Shown here piece by piece: positions 14,345 through 21,385 of a DNA stretch of 21,385 bases. Positions within the stretch are counted from its first letter, which is position 1, and every line of letters begins with the position of its first letter. Origin of the DNA: a virus. The notes under the pieces were generated by a model. It did no database searches. It was given only the letters and a program-made list of their open reading frames with translations, and was not told the origin of the DNA. A program made the position numbers and the translations under genes. The DNA lies in the IMG/VR virus record IMGVR_UViG_3300015360_000224, positions 1 to 21,385 of that record; one strand, given 5' to 3'.

Positions 14345-16431
14345 TATGTGTTTTCGTTTACCGCGGTTACTTGGATACTTGAACCATCGTTATCGTCGAT
14401 ATCCAAAATACGATTGCGCAATGGATAAATTGTTTCATCTAGAGGCTTAATGTTTATGGCCAGTATATCATTTGCATAGTAAGAATTTTCAACCAAAGCG
14501 GTTGGTAGAAAACTTAAAATACGAATTATGCCCTTATCATAATCAATCGTGCCGGCTGCCGCATTAACAATAACTTTTTCGCCGTTTGTTTTATAATAAA
14601 AGGTGCGTAGATCACCTGTTCTGTTTTGCAGAACGGCCGTTGCTGTTGCTCCTGCTCCTTCGCCGCCAGTTATGGCAATGATGGCGCGAGTATAATTTAT
14701 GCCGCGATTGGCAATTGTAATGGTCGTTACCCGGCCATTCACAATCTTTGCGGTTGCGGTTGCGCCGATGCCATCGCCCGTAATAGTAACGGTTGGTGCA
14801 ATTTCATAGTCTGTACCAGGATCAATAACATCAATGGAATCCAATCCAGTAAATGAATCCGGAATTTCTTCAAAATAAACGTTACGCGAAACGCCATTGA
14901 TATCAGTGACGGTTACCGCTGGGTAAGAATATAGTTTATCCTGTGAGGAACCTTTATACAGAGATGCATTGAAATTCAAGGTATAATTCTTTGTTTCATT
15001 CAATGTTGGTTCAAACCGCTTCTGTAGGTATACGTCCAATTCAGATGAAGTGATTGAATTATCAACGGCGTCAAATGACCGTTGCAACACAGAGTTACGG
15101 AATACCGACGTAAATGAACGCAGATTGCTATCACGATAGTCAATGACGGCCTCGCGGATCAATGCACCAATTTCATCCTCATCATATGAAGTTAGTCTGC
15201 TATCATAATAGACTTTGGCTACAATGATAAAGTAAACGTATTGCGGGTCCACGATTTCCGCGGTTACGGTTAGAACACTTCTATTTTCCAGAATATCAGT
15301 AACAATGCGGTTCTTTTCAACAATGGAAATAGCATACCCGTCAACAGGACTTAGTGAGATAAAAATCTTACCATAGATCGGCGGATCATTTGATTCTCCG
15401 CCCCAAACGGCCGCGGAATAAATGTTTGGATAATCCTTTAGAATAATGGCCTGATAATCGTCAATGGTAACCGCACGGTTCTGAACCGTGTAGTGTATAG
15501 GTGCCCGTGTACGGATTTGTTCAATTGTTTCTTTTGCTGAACCGCCGGCCGCTGCTGTTACCGAGGTAACAATAACGTTGGCGGTAAAACCATCAATGTC
15601 CTGCACCAAGGTGAATGTGTTGGCCTTGTTTGCTGCGATACCTTGGGTATCGATATAGCGAATGAATACAATGTTTCCGTTTGATAAATTTTGACCAAGA
15701 ATACCATCGCCAAATGTAATTGTATAAGAACCATTTGAATCTGGATTTTCTTCAACAAAATACACTGCTGAATTTGACTTCAACTCAGTTAGGTCTTCCG
15801 CTTCTGTGTAAGAATATGTTAGCGTGTTTGCAATAGATTCCTGCACTGTAACGATGATGGAATTCAAATCAACTGTGCCAGATGGGATTGTGTAGCGGCG
15901 TTTGGTATTGGAAGGCGATACCGTATAGGTCTGGGTGAGAAGTTCGCCCTGCTTTAGTTGAACGTTGGTGAACAGAAATGCGCCATTGGCGGTCTTGGTT
16001 GCGTTATTGGATGCAACCGTTAGGAAGTTATATGCAATTCCGTCAATTGGTTCCGATAGGAATTGAGTGTACCTATCCAGTGTTGCATTCTGCACAACTT
16101 GATCTTCCAATAAAGAAGGCGTGACGGTGATATTGACTACGGCAACTGGTGCATTTTCGCCAGCCGGCACATAGTTCATAAGCTTGGCGTGTGAAATGAT
16201 TGAATTTCGGAGCTGGGCAGTATCAATGAACATTTCATTGGCTGCCATATTCAAATAGTAACCCATGTAATGTGTGTTATATGCGAGAAGATCGATAAGG
16301 ACAGACATACCGGCGCCTTCAAAATCATAATCTGAAAATTCAGCTTGATTCCGTAAGAATTCTTTTAAGTTAGCTTTAATGCTATTAAAATCGAGTTCGG
16401 AAACTCGAAGGGCAGTATTTGCTTGTGCCAT
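14344..16431 (-). CDS. 6: Baseplate wedge protein, gp6-like (695 aa)
   Basis: The opening (SELDFNSIKANLKEFLRNQA, EFSDYDFEGAGMSVLIDLLA, YNTHYMGYYLNMAANEMF) is the classic start of gp6, the wedge protein that links baseplate wedges into a ring. Residues 215-260 with YTITFGDGILGQNLSNGNIV and 300-345 with APIHYTVQNRAVTIDDYQAI (a baseplate J-like pattern) strengthen this. At 695 aa it is slightly longer than T4 gp6 (660 aa). Residues 531-601 carry two tandem glycine-rich modules (DPGTDYEIAPTVTITGDG and NRGINYTRAIIAITGGEG). A ribosome site ATAAGGT precedes the ATG, overlapping the end of the gp25-like gene. The stop overlaps the next start. I am confident of the family. Confidence 0.93.
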   Translation of the reverse strand: MAQANTALRVSELDFNSIKANLKEFLRNQAEFSDYDFEGAGMSVLIDLLAYNTHYMGYYLNMAANEMFIDTAQLRNSIISHAKLMNYVPAGENAPVAVVNITVTPSLLEDQVVQNATLDRYTQFLSEPIDGIAYNFLTVASNNATKTANGAFLFTNVQLKQGELLTQTYTVSPSNTKRRYTIPSGTVDLNSIIVTVQESIANTLTYSYTEAEDLTELKSNSAVYFVEENPDSNGSYTITFGDGILGQNLSNGNIVFIRYIDTQGIAANKANTFTLVQDIDGFTANVIVTSVTAAAGGSAKETIEQIRTRAPIHYTVQNRAVTIDDYQAIILKDYPNIYSAAVWGGESNDPPIYGKIFISLSPVDGYAISIVEKNRIVTDILENRSVLTVTAEIVDPQYVYFIIVAKVYYDSRLTSYDEDEIGALIREAVIDYRDSNLRSFTSVFRNSVLQRSFDAVDNSITSSELDVYLQKRFEPTLNETKNYTLNFNASLYKGSSQDKLYSYPAVTVTDINGVSRNVYFEEIPDSFTGLDSIDVIDPGTDYEIAPTVTITGDGIGATATAKIVNGRVTTITIANRGINYTRAIIAITGGEGAGATATAVLQNRTGDLRTFYYKTNGEKVIVNAAAGTIDYDKGIIRILSFLPTALVENSYYANDILAINIKPLDETIYPLRNRILDIDDNDGSSIQVTAVNENT

Positions 16432-16434
16432 TTT

Positions 16435-16848
16435 TTACCTTATGCGTTCTAAGAATACCGTGATTGTATATGGTTCGGTACGATTAATTGGTCTAAATGC
16501 TATACGAGCCGTATAGCCGTTTTCATCGGGGCGTGACTGAACCACAACATCAATAACCTGGGCCCGAGGTTCAAAGTTTTGAATTACCTGAATAATCGCA
16601 TCCTTCAGGAGGTTTGCGGTCATCATGTCTATGTTTTCAAATAATAACTTCTGTGCGTTTGACCCTATCTGAGGATTGAACGGTCTATCATAGAAATTGG
16701 TAAAAATCAAGTTGCGAACGGACCGAGCAATGGCTTCGACACCAACCTTCTTTGTTATGTCTCCGGTAACCGGATGCATACCAAAATTAAGGTCAAGATC
16801 ACTATAATCTGATTTCCGTGCTACTTTTTGTACGTTTACTATGGCCAT
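16435..16848 (-). CDS. 25: Baseplate wedge protein, gp25-like (137 aa)
   Basis: The length and sequence fit gp25 (T4: 132 aa), the small wedge protein related in fold to VI-type secretion TssE. Recognised are YSDLDLNFGMHPVTGDITKK, the block ARSVRNLIFTNFYDRPFNPQ and GSNAQKLLFENIDMMTANLL. The conserved PFxPxxGSNxxxLLFEN region and the following NFEPR segment (residues 91-95) are present. It precedes gp6-like with a three-base gap, an order also familiar in cyanomyoviruses. Only a weak ribosome site is visible, and a CATAAATA box lies just upstream of the ATG. I regard the identification as firm. Confidence 0.93.
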   Translation of the reverse strand: MAIVNVQKVARKSDYSDLDLNFGMHPVTGDITKKVGVEAIARSVRNLIFTNFYDRPFNPQIGSNAQKLLFENIDMMTANLLKDAIIQVIQNFEPRAQVIDVVVQSRPDENGYTARIAFRPINRTEPYTITVFLERIR

Positions 16849-16853
16849 GACTG

Positions 16854-16861
16854 TATTTATG
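16854..16861 (-). promoter_or_regulatory. Late promoter-like box CATAAATA directly upstream of gp25-like
   Basis: The minus strand reads CATAAATACAGTCATG. The box fits the nATAAATA late form but ends only five bases before the ATG at 16848, so a transcript from it would begin at or near the start codon. It is either a promoter for a near-leaderless message or a chance match. It does not contain a stop codon, unlike the two other boxes upstream of genes. Confidence 0.4.
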
Positions 16862-16881
16862 TCCTACTTTGGAGGTGTTGT

Positions 16882-17163
16882 TTAGTAGGCAGTAACATTA
16901 TCAGAGCCGGTGACGGCCGTAACTTCAATGGGAGTATGTAGGAGATTATCTGGCGCGCTTCCAGGATCTCCAATTGTAATAACTCTTTTTCCCTCTATTG
17001 TAACCGTAGTACCATTAACCGCCAACAACGGACCTTCTCCATGCGAATTTTTATCTCCTTCAACCGCCCACAATAAACCATTTACAAAAACAGAACTTTG
17101 ACCAGTAACCTGGGTTAGAGCACCGCAGGCTCGTAAATCTGCAACGCGGTGAGCTACCGGCAT
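16882..17163 (-). CDS. 5.4: PAAR-type spike tip protein, gp5.4-like (93 aa)
   Basis: The 93-aa protein is the size of T4 gp5.4 (97 aa), the PAAR protein that sharpens the cell-puncturing needle. It has MPVAHRVADLRACGALTQVT followed by GQSSVFVNGLLWAVEGDKNS, the GSxNVFVNGxPhxRxGD-like PAAR core. One cysteine (C13) and three histidines (H5, H41, H76) are present, the composition expected for a bound metal at the tip in PAAR proteins. It follows the needle gene in a TAATG overlap, so tip and needle are made together. There is no C-terminal toxin extension: after residue 78 only a short tail remains. Confidence 0.9.
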   Translation of the reverse strand: MPVAHRVADLRACGALTQVTGQSSVFVNGLLWAVEGDKNSHGEGPLLAVNGTTVTIEGKRVITIGDPGSAPDNLLHTPIEVTAVTGSDNVTAY

Positions 17164-17825
17164 TAAGGATTCAATTCAATTGTCGGCGCAACCATTGTGG
17201 TTGCGCCGGACGAGGTAGTTGTAAATGTTGCTCCCATAGTCATAACGGTATCACTTCCTGATATGGTTCTAAACTTTGTAGCTGCGGATACACCCACCAT
17301 ACCCGAAGATGAGCCTATACCCACACCTTCATCGCCTGCGAAAAGAGCAATGCCGGCCGATGAATGTTCAATGCCACCCAAGACCTTTGTGGTTTGGTCA
17401 CCACCAACAGCAACTTCTTGATTACCCTTAACCGCTGTATTATGATTTCCGTGTACGGTTGTTTCCATATTACCTTCCACAATATTTGTCATATTGCCGG
17501 AGACGCGCATCTCGTAGTTACCTTGAACCTTCAAGGAGCCACCACCCATGATAGTAACATCTTGACTTCCGGAAACCAAAATCTTATTATCGGCCAATGT
17601 AATTTCATATTTGTCCTTCAATGATTTAATGACAATATTTCCATCGGGTCGCATTTCAATTTTTGCACCGGTTCTATGTGTAATTTGCACATATTCATTA
17701 TTCATTTCATCGCTGAATGTAAATGAATTGCCTGACCGACTAATAACGCGGGTTACTTCACCTTGATTTTTTTCAGAAGGAACTAAAGTTTCTGGTTCTT
17801 CCCAACTTGTCCTATTTTCTGCCAT
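17163..17825 (-). CDS. Spike needle beta-helix protein, gp5 C-terminal-like (220 aa)
   Basis: Residues 84-150 form nine octads of the VxGxxxxx type, with V or I at 84, 92, 100, 108, 116, 124, 132, 140 and 148 and G two places later (for example VQGNYEMRVSGNMTNIVEGN). This is the pattern of the triple-stranded beta-helix needle of T4 gp5C and VgrG. Residues 20-80 match the part that precedes the helix in hub proteins (SRSGNSFTFSDEMNNEYVQI, then IEMRPDGNIVIKS). Residues 150-220 are a T/S/G-rich tail. It starts one base after the stop of the gp5-like OB-fold gene, with AAAGGT as ribosome site, and ends in a TAATG overlap with the PAAR tip. Its role is the membrane-piercing needle that carries the tip. 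Confidence 0.9.
   Translation of the reverse strand: MAENRTSWEEPETLVPSEKNQGEVTRVISRSGNSFTFSDEMNNEYVQITHRTGAKIEMRPDGNIVIKSLKDKYEITLADNKILVSGSQDVTIMGGGSLKVQGNYEMRVSGNMTNIVEGNMETTVHGNHNTAVKGNQEVAVGGDQTTKVLGGIEHSSAGIALFAGDEGVGIGSSSGMVGVSAATKFRTISGSDTVMTMGATFTTTSSGATTMVAPTIELNP
17376..17576 (-). repeat. Nine VxGxxxxx octad repeats in the needle gene
   Basis: These codons give nine consecutive eight-residue units with valine or isoleucine at position 1 and glycine at position 3. They build the triple-stranded beta-helix shaft. Units vary enough that DNA-level duplication is old. Confidence 0.85.
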
Positions 17826-17826
17826 A

Positions 17827-19038
17827 TTAACCTTTCAATAAACTTTGTAGTTCTGCCAATTTTCCCTCAATGGCCACCCTTGGTGCACTTCCCGATAAAT
17901 CCTCAAACATTTTTTTAAATGCGGCGGCCTTTTCTGGTATCATACGTTCCACCATATCGGAAGTTATCTGTGAACTTGGAAGGAAATTTCCACTGCCGCC
18001 TAGAATAGGTATGCCCGAAAGCAGGCCCGAAAATAATTCTTTGGCTTTATCAATCAAATCAGACGCAACATTTTCCACATCACCATTTGCTTTCAGCAAT
18101 TGAGGAATTGAACCGAAACCACTTAGTCCCGTCATAGCCACATCTGCCATGGCCGACAATCCAGTTATAGAATCATCTGTTACAATTTTATTCAGTGCTT
18201 CTTTAAGTTCTTTTGTGTTCTTTACATCTTTTAGAGCTTCCAGCATATTGGCACCAAATACAGCAGGATTAACTCTGGTTATGTTTTGCATAAATCCATC
18301 GCCATTTGCGGGCGTAAATTCGGCTGATGTTTCGGCAATATTTTGGAATGCCGTCATTACTTCGGTTGGAATTTTAGATTTTAGTTCATTTAAAAGATCG
18401 CCCTTTAAAAAATCATCAAATATTTTTGATAATTTGAATATTTGGCCCGGCAACAGCGCGGCCATAGCAGTCGTAAATATTGATGCATCAATGCTTAACG
18501 CCGTATTTACATTTTTCACCGGCGGAGGAACAGTTACCGTTTGTGGATTTGCGCCCATTTGTGTGGGTATTTCCCGGCGTTGCTTGACCGAAAGTTCTTC
18601 CTGTTGTTCAACATGGCGAACATCTAGTTTACTTTTATCAGAACCACGGCCATTCGGCACTTTTTCTTGATCAACCTTGCCTGGACCAGAAATGGTTGGA
18701 TTTCGTTTTGCTTCATATGCCGCCCTAAGAAATTCAAGACTAATATTTCCCGGCATGGCAGGATTTGCTTTTTGTTTCTGTGAACCAACAACACTAACAA
18801 CTTGGCGTATAGATGGATTAGTCTTATTTACCTGTACGATTACGCGAGTACCCACCTGCGGAGGCGAAGGACCATCCGAGCCAAAACCTTCGGGTCCCTT
18901 TAGAATATTTACCCATGTTGTTTCTTGTGCTGGATTGGTGCCGTCAATTGCTTCGCAATGTACCTTAACCCGGCCCAGACCTTCGGGGTCATCAATCGCG
19001 GTCACGAAACCTGAATTAGGAATAAAACTATCTTGCAT
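17827..19038 (-). CDS. 5: Baseplate hub OB-fold protein, gp5 N-terminal-like, no lysozyme domain (403 aa)
   Basis: Residues 1-86 form the gp5/VgrG OB-fold (GFVTAIDDPEGLGRVKVHCE, WVNILKGPEGFGSDGPSPPQ, VGTRVIVQVN). The rest differs from T4 gp5 (575 aa). Residues 87-175 are a polar, proline-bearing linker and 180-403 are mostly helical (ASIFTTAMAALLPGQIFKLS, KAAAFKKMFEDLSGS). I see no T4-lysozyme-type E...D...T catalytic set, so peptidoglycan cleavage, if any, must come from elsewhere. The beta-helix needle that ends T4 gp5 is encoded by the next gene. It overlaps the gp27-like gene by TAATG, fitting the gp27-gp5 hub complex. Identity is firm for the OB part and uncertain for the helical part. 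Confidence 0.85.
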   Translation of the reverse strand: MQDSFIPNSGFVTAIDDPEGLGRVKVHCEAIDGTNPAQETTWVNILKGPEGFGSDGPSPPQVGTRVIVQVNKTNPSIRQVVSVVGSQKQKANPAMPGNISLEFLRAAYEAKRNPTISGPGKVDQEKVPNGRGSDKSKLDVRHVEQQEELSVKQRREIPTQMGANPQTVTVPPPVKNVNTALSIDASIFTTAMAALLPGQIFKLSKIFDDFLKGDLLNELKSKIPTEVMTAFQNIAETSAEFTPANGDGFMQNITRVNPAVFGANMLEALKDVKNTKELKEALNKIVTDDSITGLSAMADVAMTGLSGFGSIPQLLKANGDVENVASDLIDKAKELFSGLLSGIPILGGSGNFLPSSQITSDMVERMIPEKAAAFKKMFEDLSGSAPRVAIEGKLAELQSLLKG

Positions 19039-20246
19039 TATAATTCCCCCACAGCCACCGTTTCAGATACACAATCAATTGTAGTTGTGCCGAAACCGCC
19101 TGCTTTATAATTATGCGACAATGAACAAATCAAATAATCACCACTTCCATATTCTGGTTGTCCCTTCGTGATTTCATCTTTAGAAATAAACATTGCATTG
19201 ATCACTGTTCCTGCATGTAAATCTGGATTGAATGGTACAGTCATTCGCAGTCCAATCTTATCTTGTTCCAAGAGGCTCATGCGGGCCTGTCGGAGGTGAA
19301 GATATTTCTCAACACTTACGTCACATCCTTCTGAGGAACCAGAATCCGTTAGAGCATATTTAGTCAATCCGGCGCCGATGCCGGTTGTGCGCTGCTGCCC
19401 GCCGAATAGTGATAATATGCCGTTTTGTATATTCTCAATGATACCAGATGAATTTCCCACTCCGTTTAGAAGGTCAGAAAGCAAATCAAAGTCACAGGGA
19501 AATTCAAATGACATTATAGACCAAGGATTGGCAAAGCCCGCTTCATTCGTGCCCTTTTCGTTCCAAACATAATAAGCAACAGGGCCGCCTTTGGCCATAT
19601 CAGCAAGTGAACGAAAATGGTGTGTGCCCGTTGTATTTTCAAATGTCATGAAGTGGACAAATGAAGGGTCTGTGCCATTAGTTAATGCTACCTCGGCTTG
19701 TTCTGCCACGACCTGATAGGGGTGTATATTGGTTGCCGAATAATTGCGTGTTGGAACAGAATTTTCTGTGTGGGTATGTGCTGCGCCTATGCCATTCAAA
19801 ACCTCGGTGACCACCGCGGTAGGTGTTGTACATACCCATTGCTTGGCCACGCGAGACTTGGCGTTTGATAAAGCATCAACATCAATGGCGTGCATTGTAT
19901 ATGTTTCCATTTGCATGTTCATCATTTTGCGGTTATCAATGCGGTAGATTGTTTGTTTTACCAAAAGTTCCTTATCAAGGTCTTTCTTATATAGATTGAA
20001 TGATAGAGTCTTGCCTTTAAATAGATTTAGGTCCTTTACTTTATTATCTGGTGCAAAATAAATCGGATCTTGAAGTTCAACCGTGGTGTGAATAGATGGC
20101 GTTAACAGACTTTCGACACAGGTAACGGAAGCAATTGAAGATTCATATAGATATGATTCCGGTACACCATCAACATGCATAAATAAAACTGTGGAACCAT
20201 CACCATAGTCACCGACTGGTATTTGTTTATTTGGAGGTGCTACCAT
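19038..20246 (-). CDS. 27: Baseplate hub protein, gp27-like (402 aa)
   Basis: At 402 aa it is close to T4 gp27 (391 aa), the trimeric hub ring that adapts the six-fold tube to the three-fold spike. The pattern fits the gp27 family of T4-like cyanophages: SYLYESSIASVTCVESLLTP near the start, TIYRIDNRKMMNMQMETYTM, HAIDVDALSNAKSRVAKQW, and a C-terminal LHAGTVINAMFISK...GSGDYLICSLSHNYKAGGF block resembling a hub beta domain. It lies directly before the gp5-like hub gene, joined by TAATG at both ends, as expected for partners made in equal amounts. Confidence 0.88.
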   Translation of the reverse strand: MVAPPNKQIPVGDYGDGSTVLFMHVDGVPESYLYESSIASVTCVESLLTPSIHTTVELQDPIYFAPDNKVKDLNLFKGKTLSFNLYKKDLDKELLVKQTIYRIDNRKMMNMQMETYTMHAIDVDALSNAKSRVAKQWVCTTPTAVVTEVLNGIGAAHTHTENSVPTRNYSATNIHPYQVVAEQAEVALTNGTDPSFVHFMTFENTTGTHHFRSLADMAKGGPVAYYVWNEKGTNEAGFANPWSIMSFEFPCDFDLLSDLLNGVGNSSGIIENIQNGILSLFGGQQRTTGIGAGLTKYALTDSGSSEGCDVSVEKYLHLRQARMSLLEQDKIGLRMTVPFNPDLHAGTVINAMFISKDEITKGQPEYGSGDYLICSLSHNYKAGGFGTTTIDCVSETVAVGEL

Positions 20247-20905
20247 TACCGAACTACTCTGCGACTAATAATACTCTTTACGCCCGACTTAGACAACAGT
20301 TCCTGGAATTCACCCAAAACTTGTGATAGATTTTCCTTTTTAAGTAATTTAATATTGCGTTTACTATCGTTTGCATCTTGTTCCCATGTCAGGCAATCAA
20401 CGGCCGCGCGTGTAATTAATACCTCTATAGAACGGCCGCTTGAAAGAGTTTCTGTTTCTAGAGATGATTCGGGAAGTGCAGTATATGCCGTTAGATCGAT
20501 TTCCAACGTAATCCGATTATATACATCGCTATTCACATCGGTACGTTTAATAACTTTGGTATAGTGATGGGTTAAGGCCGCGGCGGCAGCCAGACTGCCG
20601 TATTTGTCCTCAATATATTTGGCGAAGGCATCTGCTTTAAGTGGCCAATCAAACAGTGGGTTGACAATATCATTCATTAATAGAATAATCCAGTGATATT
20701 CTGAATCACCATAATATCTATCCGCCAAGTTTTCAGGTGTATCCTGTTCTCTAATTAAATAATCATAATACGCAAAGGCATTGTTCTTTACTTCAGAAAT
20801 AACACCTAATCTAAGAAAGATATTCGTAACGAAATCCTGATTGCGCCTGCCAGTTTTAGCAATGTCATAACTAACAAGAGGAAAAAGATCATAGAATTTT
20901 GACAT
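20246..20905 (-). CDS. 53: Baseplate wedge protein, gp53-like (219 aa)
   Basis: The protein is slightly longer than T4 gp53 (196 aa). It opens MSKFYDLFPLVSYDIAKTGR, and residues 54-88 (QDTPENLADRYYGDSEYHWI, ILLMNDIVNPLFDWPL) form the LysM-like core typical of gp53 family members (DTPexIAdkyYGds.yhWlILlaNdI.dp..dWPL). Gp53 stitches neighbouring wedges together around the hub. A ribosome site AAGGAT precedes the ATG at 20905, three bases after the gp48-like stop, and the gene ends in a TAATG overlap with the hub gene. I regard the identification as firm. Confidence 0.9.
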   Translation of the reverse strand: MSKFYDLFPLVSYDIAKTGRRNQDFVTNIFLRLGVISEVKNNAFAYYDYLIREQDTPENLADRYYGDSEYHWIILLMNDIVNPLFDWPLKADAFAKYIEDKYGSLAAAAALTHHYTKVIKRTDVNSDVYNRITLEIDLTAYTALPESSLETETLSSGRSIEVLITRAAVDCLTWEQDANDSKRNIKLLKKENLSQVLGEFQELLSKSGVKSIISRRVVR

Positions 20906-20908
20906 GTA

Positions 20909-21385
20909 TTAAAATCCTTGTAGAATTCGCAATTTTGTATTTACTTCAAGTTCACGGAATTCAATTTGCATACGGCAAGAAACGGGACTACCGGTGCCCC
21001 TGAATGTCGAATAAACGCCTTGCGGTGCATAGTCAACACTTATTTTAGATAACGCACATGTACTAATGCGGTGTATACTTTCATTTTCTCTACCGCGATT
21101 AAAAAAGGTAATATCAAATTCCGAAGGCGGAACATAAACGAAAGCACCAAAGTCTGTTTGATATTCAGGCGCCGCATGAAATCGCAGAGTCTTGATTATT
21201 TCTTCCATTGCAATTGTTTCGGAATGTGAATCCGGCGCGAATAAGAAATCAAATTGAAATGTGCGCTGTAATGTATTGCGGAACAAAACTTCAATGCGTG
21301 GATTGATTGGTCTTTGCGCTATTTGTCCAATCGTCGAACCAAGGCTCGCGGCCGCGCTTAGACCACCAACAGCGGCGCGAATTGC
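20909..21385 (-). CDS. 48: Partial CDS, tail tube cap/baseplate protein, gp48-like (C-terminal 158 aa)
   Basis: The frame is open to the right edge, so the gene begins outside the window. The visible 158 residues start AIRAAVGGLSAAASLGSTIG and continue QIAQRPINPRIEVLFRNTLQ, then RTFQFDFLFAPDSHSE. A start inside this frame (a TTG in VLF at 21286) would cut through the conserved block and is not real. The pattern NPxxEVLFxxxxxRxFxFxFxhxPxxxxE...IIxxLRFHxxPE followed by PSEFDIxFF belongs to gp48 and its tube-like relatives. Gp48 sits on the hub and with gp54 starts tail-tube growth. T4 gp48 is 364 aa, so about half is seen. Gp54 is not in the window. Confidence 0.87.
   Translation of the reverse strand, partial: AIRAAVGGLSAAASLGSTIGQIAQRPINPRIEVLFRNTLQRTFQFDFLFAPDSHSETIAMEEIIKTLRFHAAPEYQTDFGAFVYVPPSEFDITFFNRGRENESIHRISTCALSKISVDYAPQGVYSTFRGTGSPVSCRMQIEFRELEVNTKLRILQGF

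Noticed and set aside
16882-17163. PAAR protein as a toxin-bearing effector
   Set aside because: Only a short tail follows the PAAR core, and length matches T4 gp5.4, so there is no room for an effector domain.
17820-17830. Frameshift joining the gp5-like and needle genes
   Set aside because: The needle has its own ATG and AAAGGT ribosome site, and its N-terminal domain is complete, so a true gene split fits better than a sequencing or programmed frameshift.
18149-18670. A 173-codon plus-strand frame opposite the gp5-like gene
   Set aside because: Antisense to a firm gene, no family resemblance, and no plus-strand promoter or partner genes anywhere in the window.
21284-21286. TTG as the start of the gp48-like protein
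   Set aside because: The frame stays open to the right edge and residues upstream (INPRIEV) belong to the conserved gp48 block, so the gene is partial, not short.
1-21385. tRNA genes, CRISPR arrays, integrase or attachment sites
   Set aside because: None was seen; coding density leaves almost no space for them and no repeat-spacer pattern or recombinase motif was found.

Overview
The window is part of the virion structural region of a tailed, contractile (T4-superfamily) bacteriophage. Every gene I can support lies on the minus strand, so transcription runs from the high coordinates to the low ones. The genes are packed almost end to end: eight of the 21 junctions are one-base TAATG stop/start overlaps and the longest gap between genes is under 65 bases. 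There are no tRNAs, insertion sequences, CRISPR arrays or host-like metabolic genes. Some protein families, such as the DUF4815-type structural protein and the short beta-rich fibre proteins, look like those of cyanophages and other marine or alphaproteobacterial T4-like phages. The host itself cannot be read from the sequence. Strain or species assignment is not possible here.

Layout in transcription order. (1) 21385 to 16435, hub and tube end of the baseplate: the C-terminal part of a gp48-like tail-tube cap, cut by the window edge; gp53-like wedge; gp27-like hub; a gp5-like OB-fold hub protein without a lysozyme domain; a separate gp5C-like beta-helix needle; a PAAR-type spike tip (gp5.4-like); and gp25-like wedge. 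(2) 16431 to 10877, wedge: gp6-like, a 708-aa structural protein in the gp7 position, and gp8-like. (3) 10867 to 4702, two very large virion proteins (1161 aa DUF4815-type and 883 aa) in the place where T4 has gp9 to gp11. They probably form the outer baseplate or the base of the fibres. (4) 4702 to 1, a string of short fibre or adhesin genes: a 66-aa coiled coil, a repeat-containing fibre, a conserved 224-aa phage protein, a 111-aa beta protein, a 72-aa and a 420-aa fibre protein sharing a C-terminal signature, an 11-codon mini-ORF, a 135-aa coiled coil, a 120-aa fibre-base protein, and the start of another gene running off the left edge.

Control: perfect or near-perfect T4-type late promoter boxes (TATAAATA or nATAAATA, minus strand) precede the gp8-like gene, the 883-aa gene and the gp25-like gene. 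In the first two cases the upstream gene's TAA stop codon is embedded in the box in the same register. Two further perfect boxes lie inside genes. Within operons, translational coupling appears to dominate.

The most distinctive points are the hub protein split into separate OB-fold and needle genes with no lysozyme, a shared glycine-rich beta module found in four structural proteins, the stop-codon-embedded late promoters, and the 11-codon ORF with a perfect Shine-Dalgarno that couples to a coiled-coil gene.
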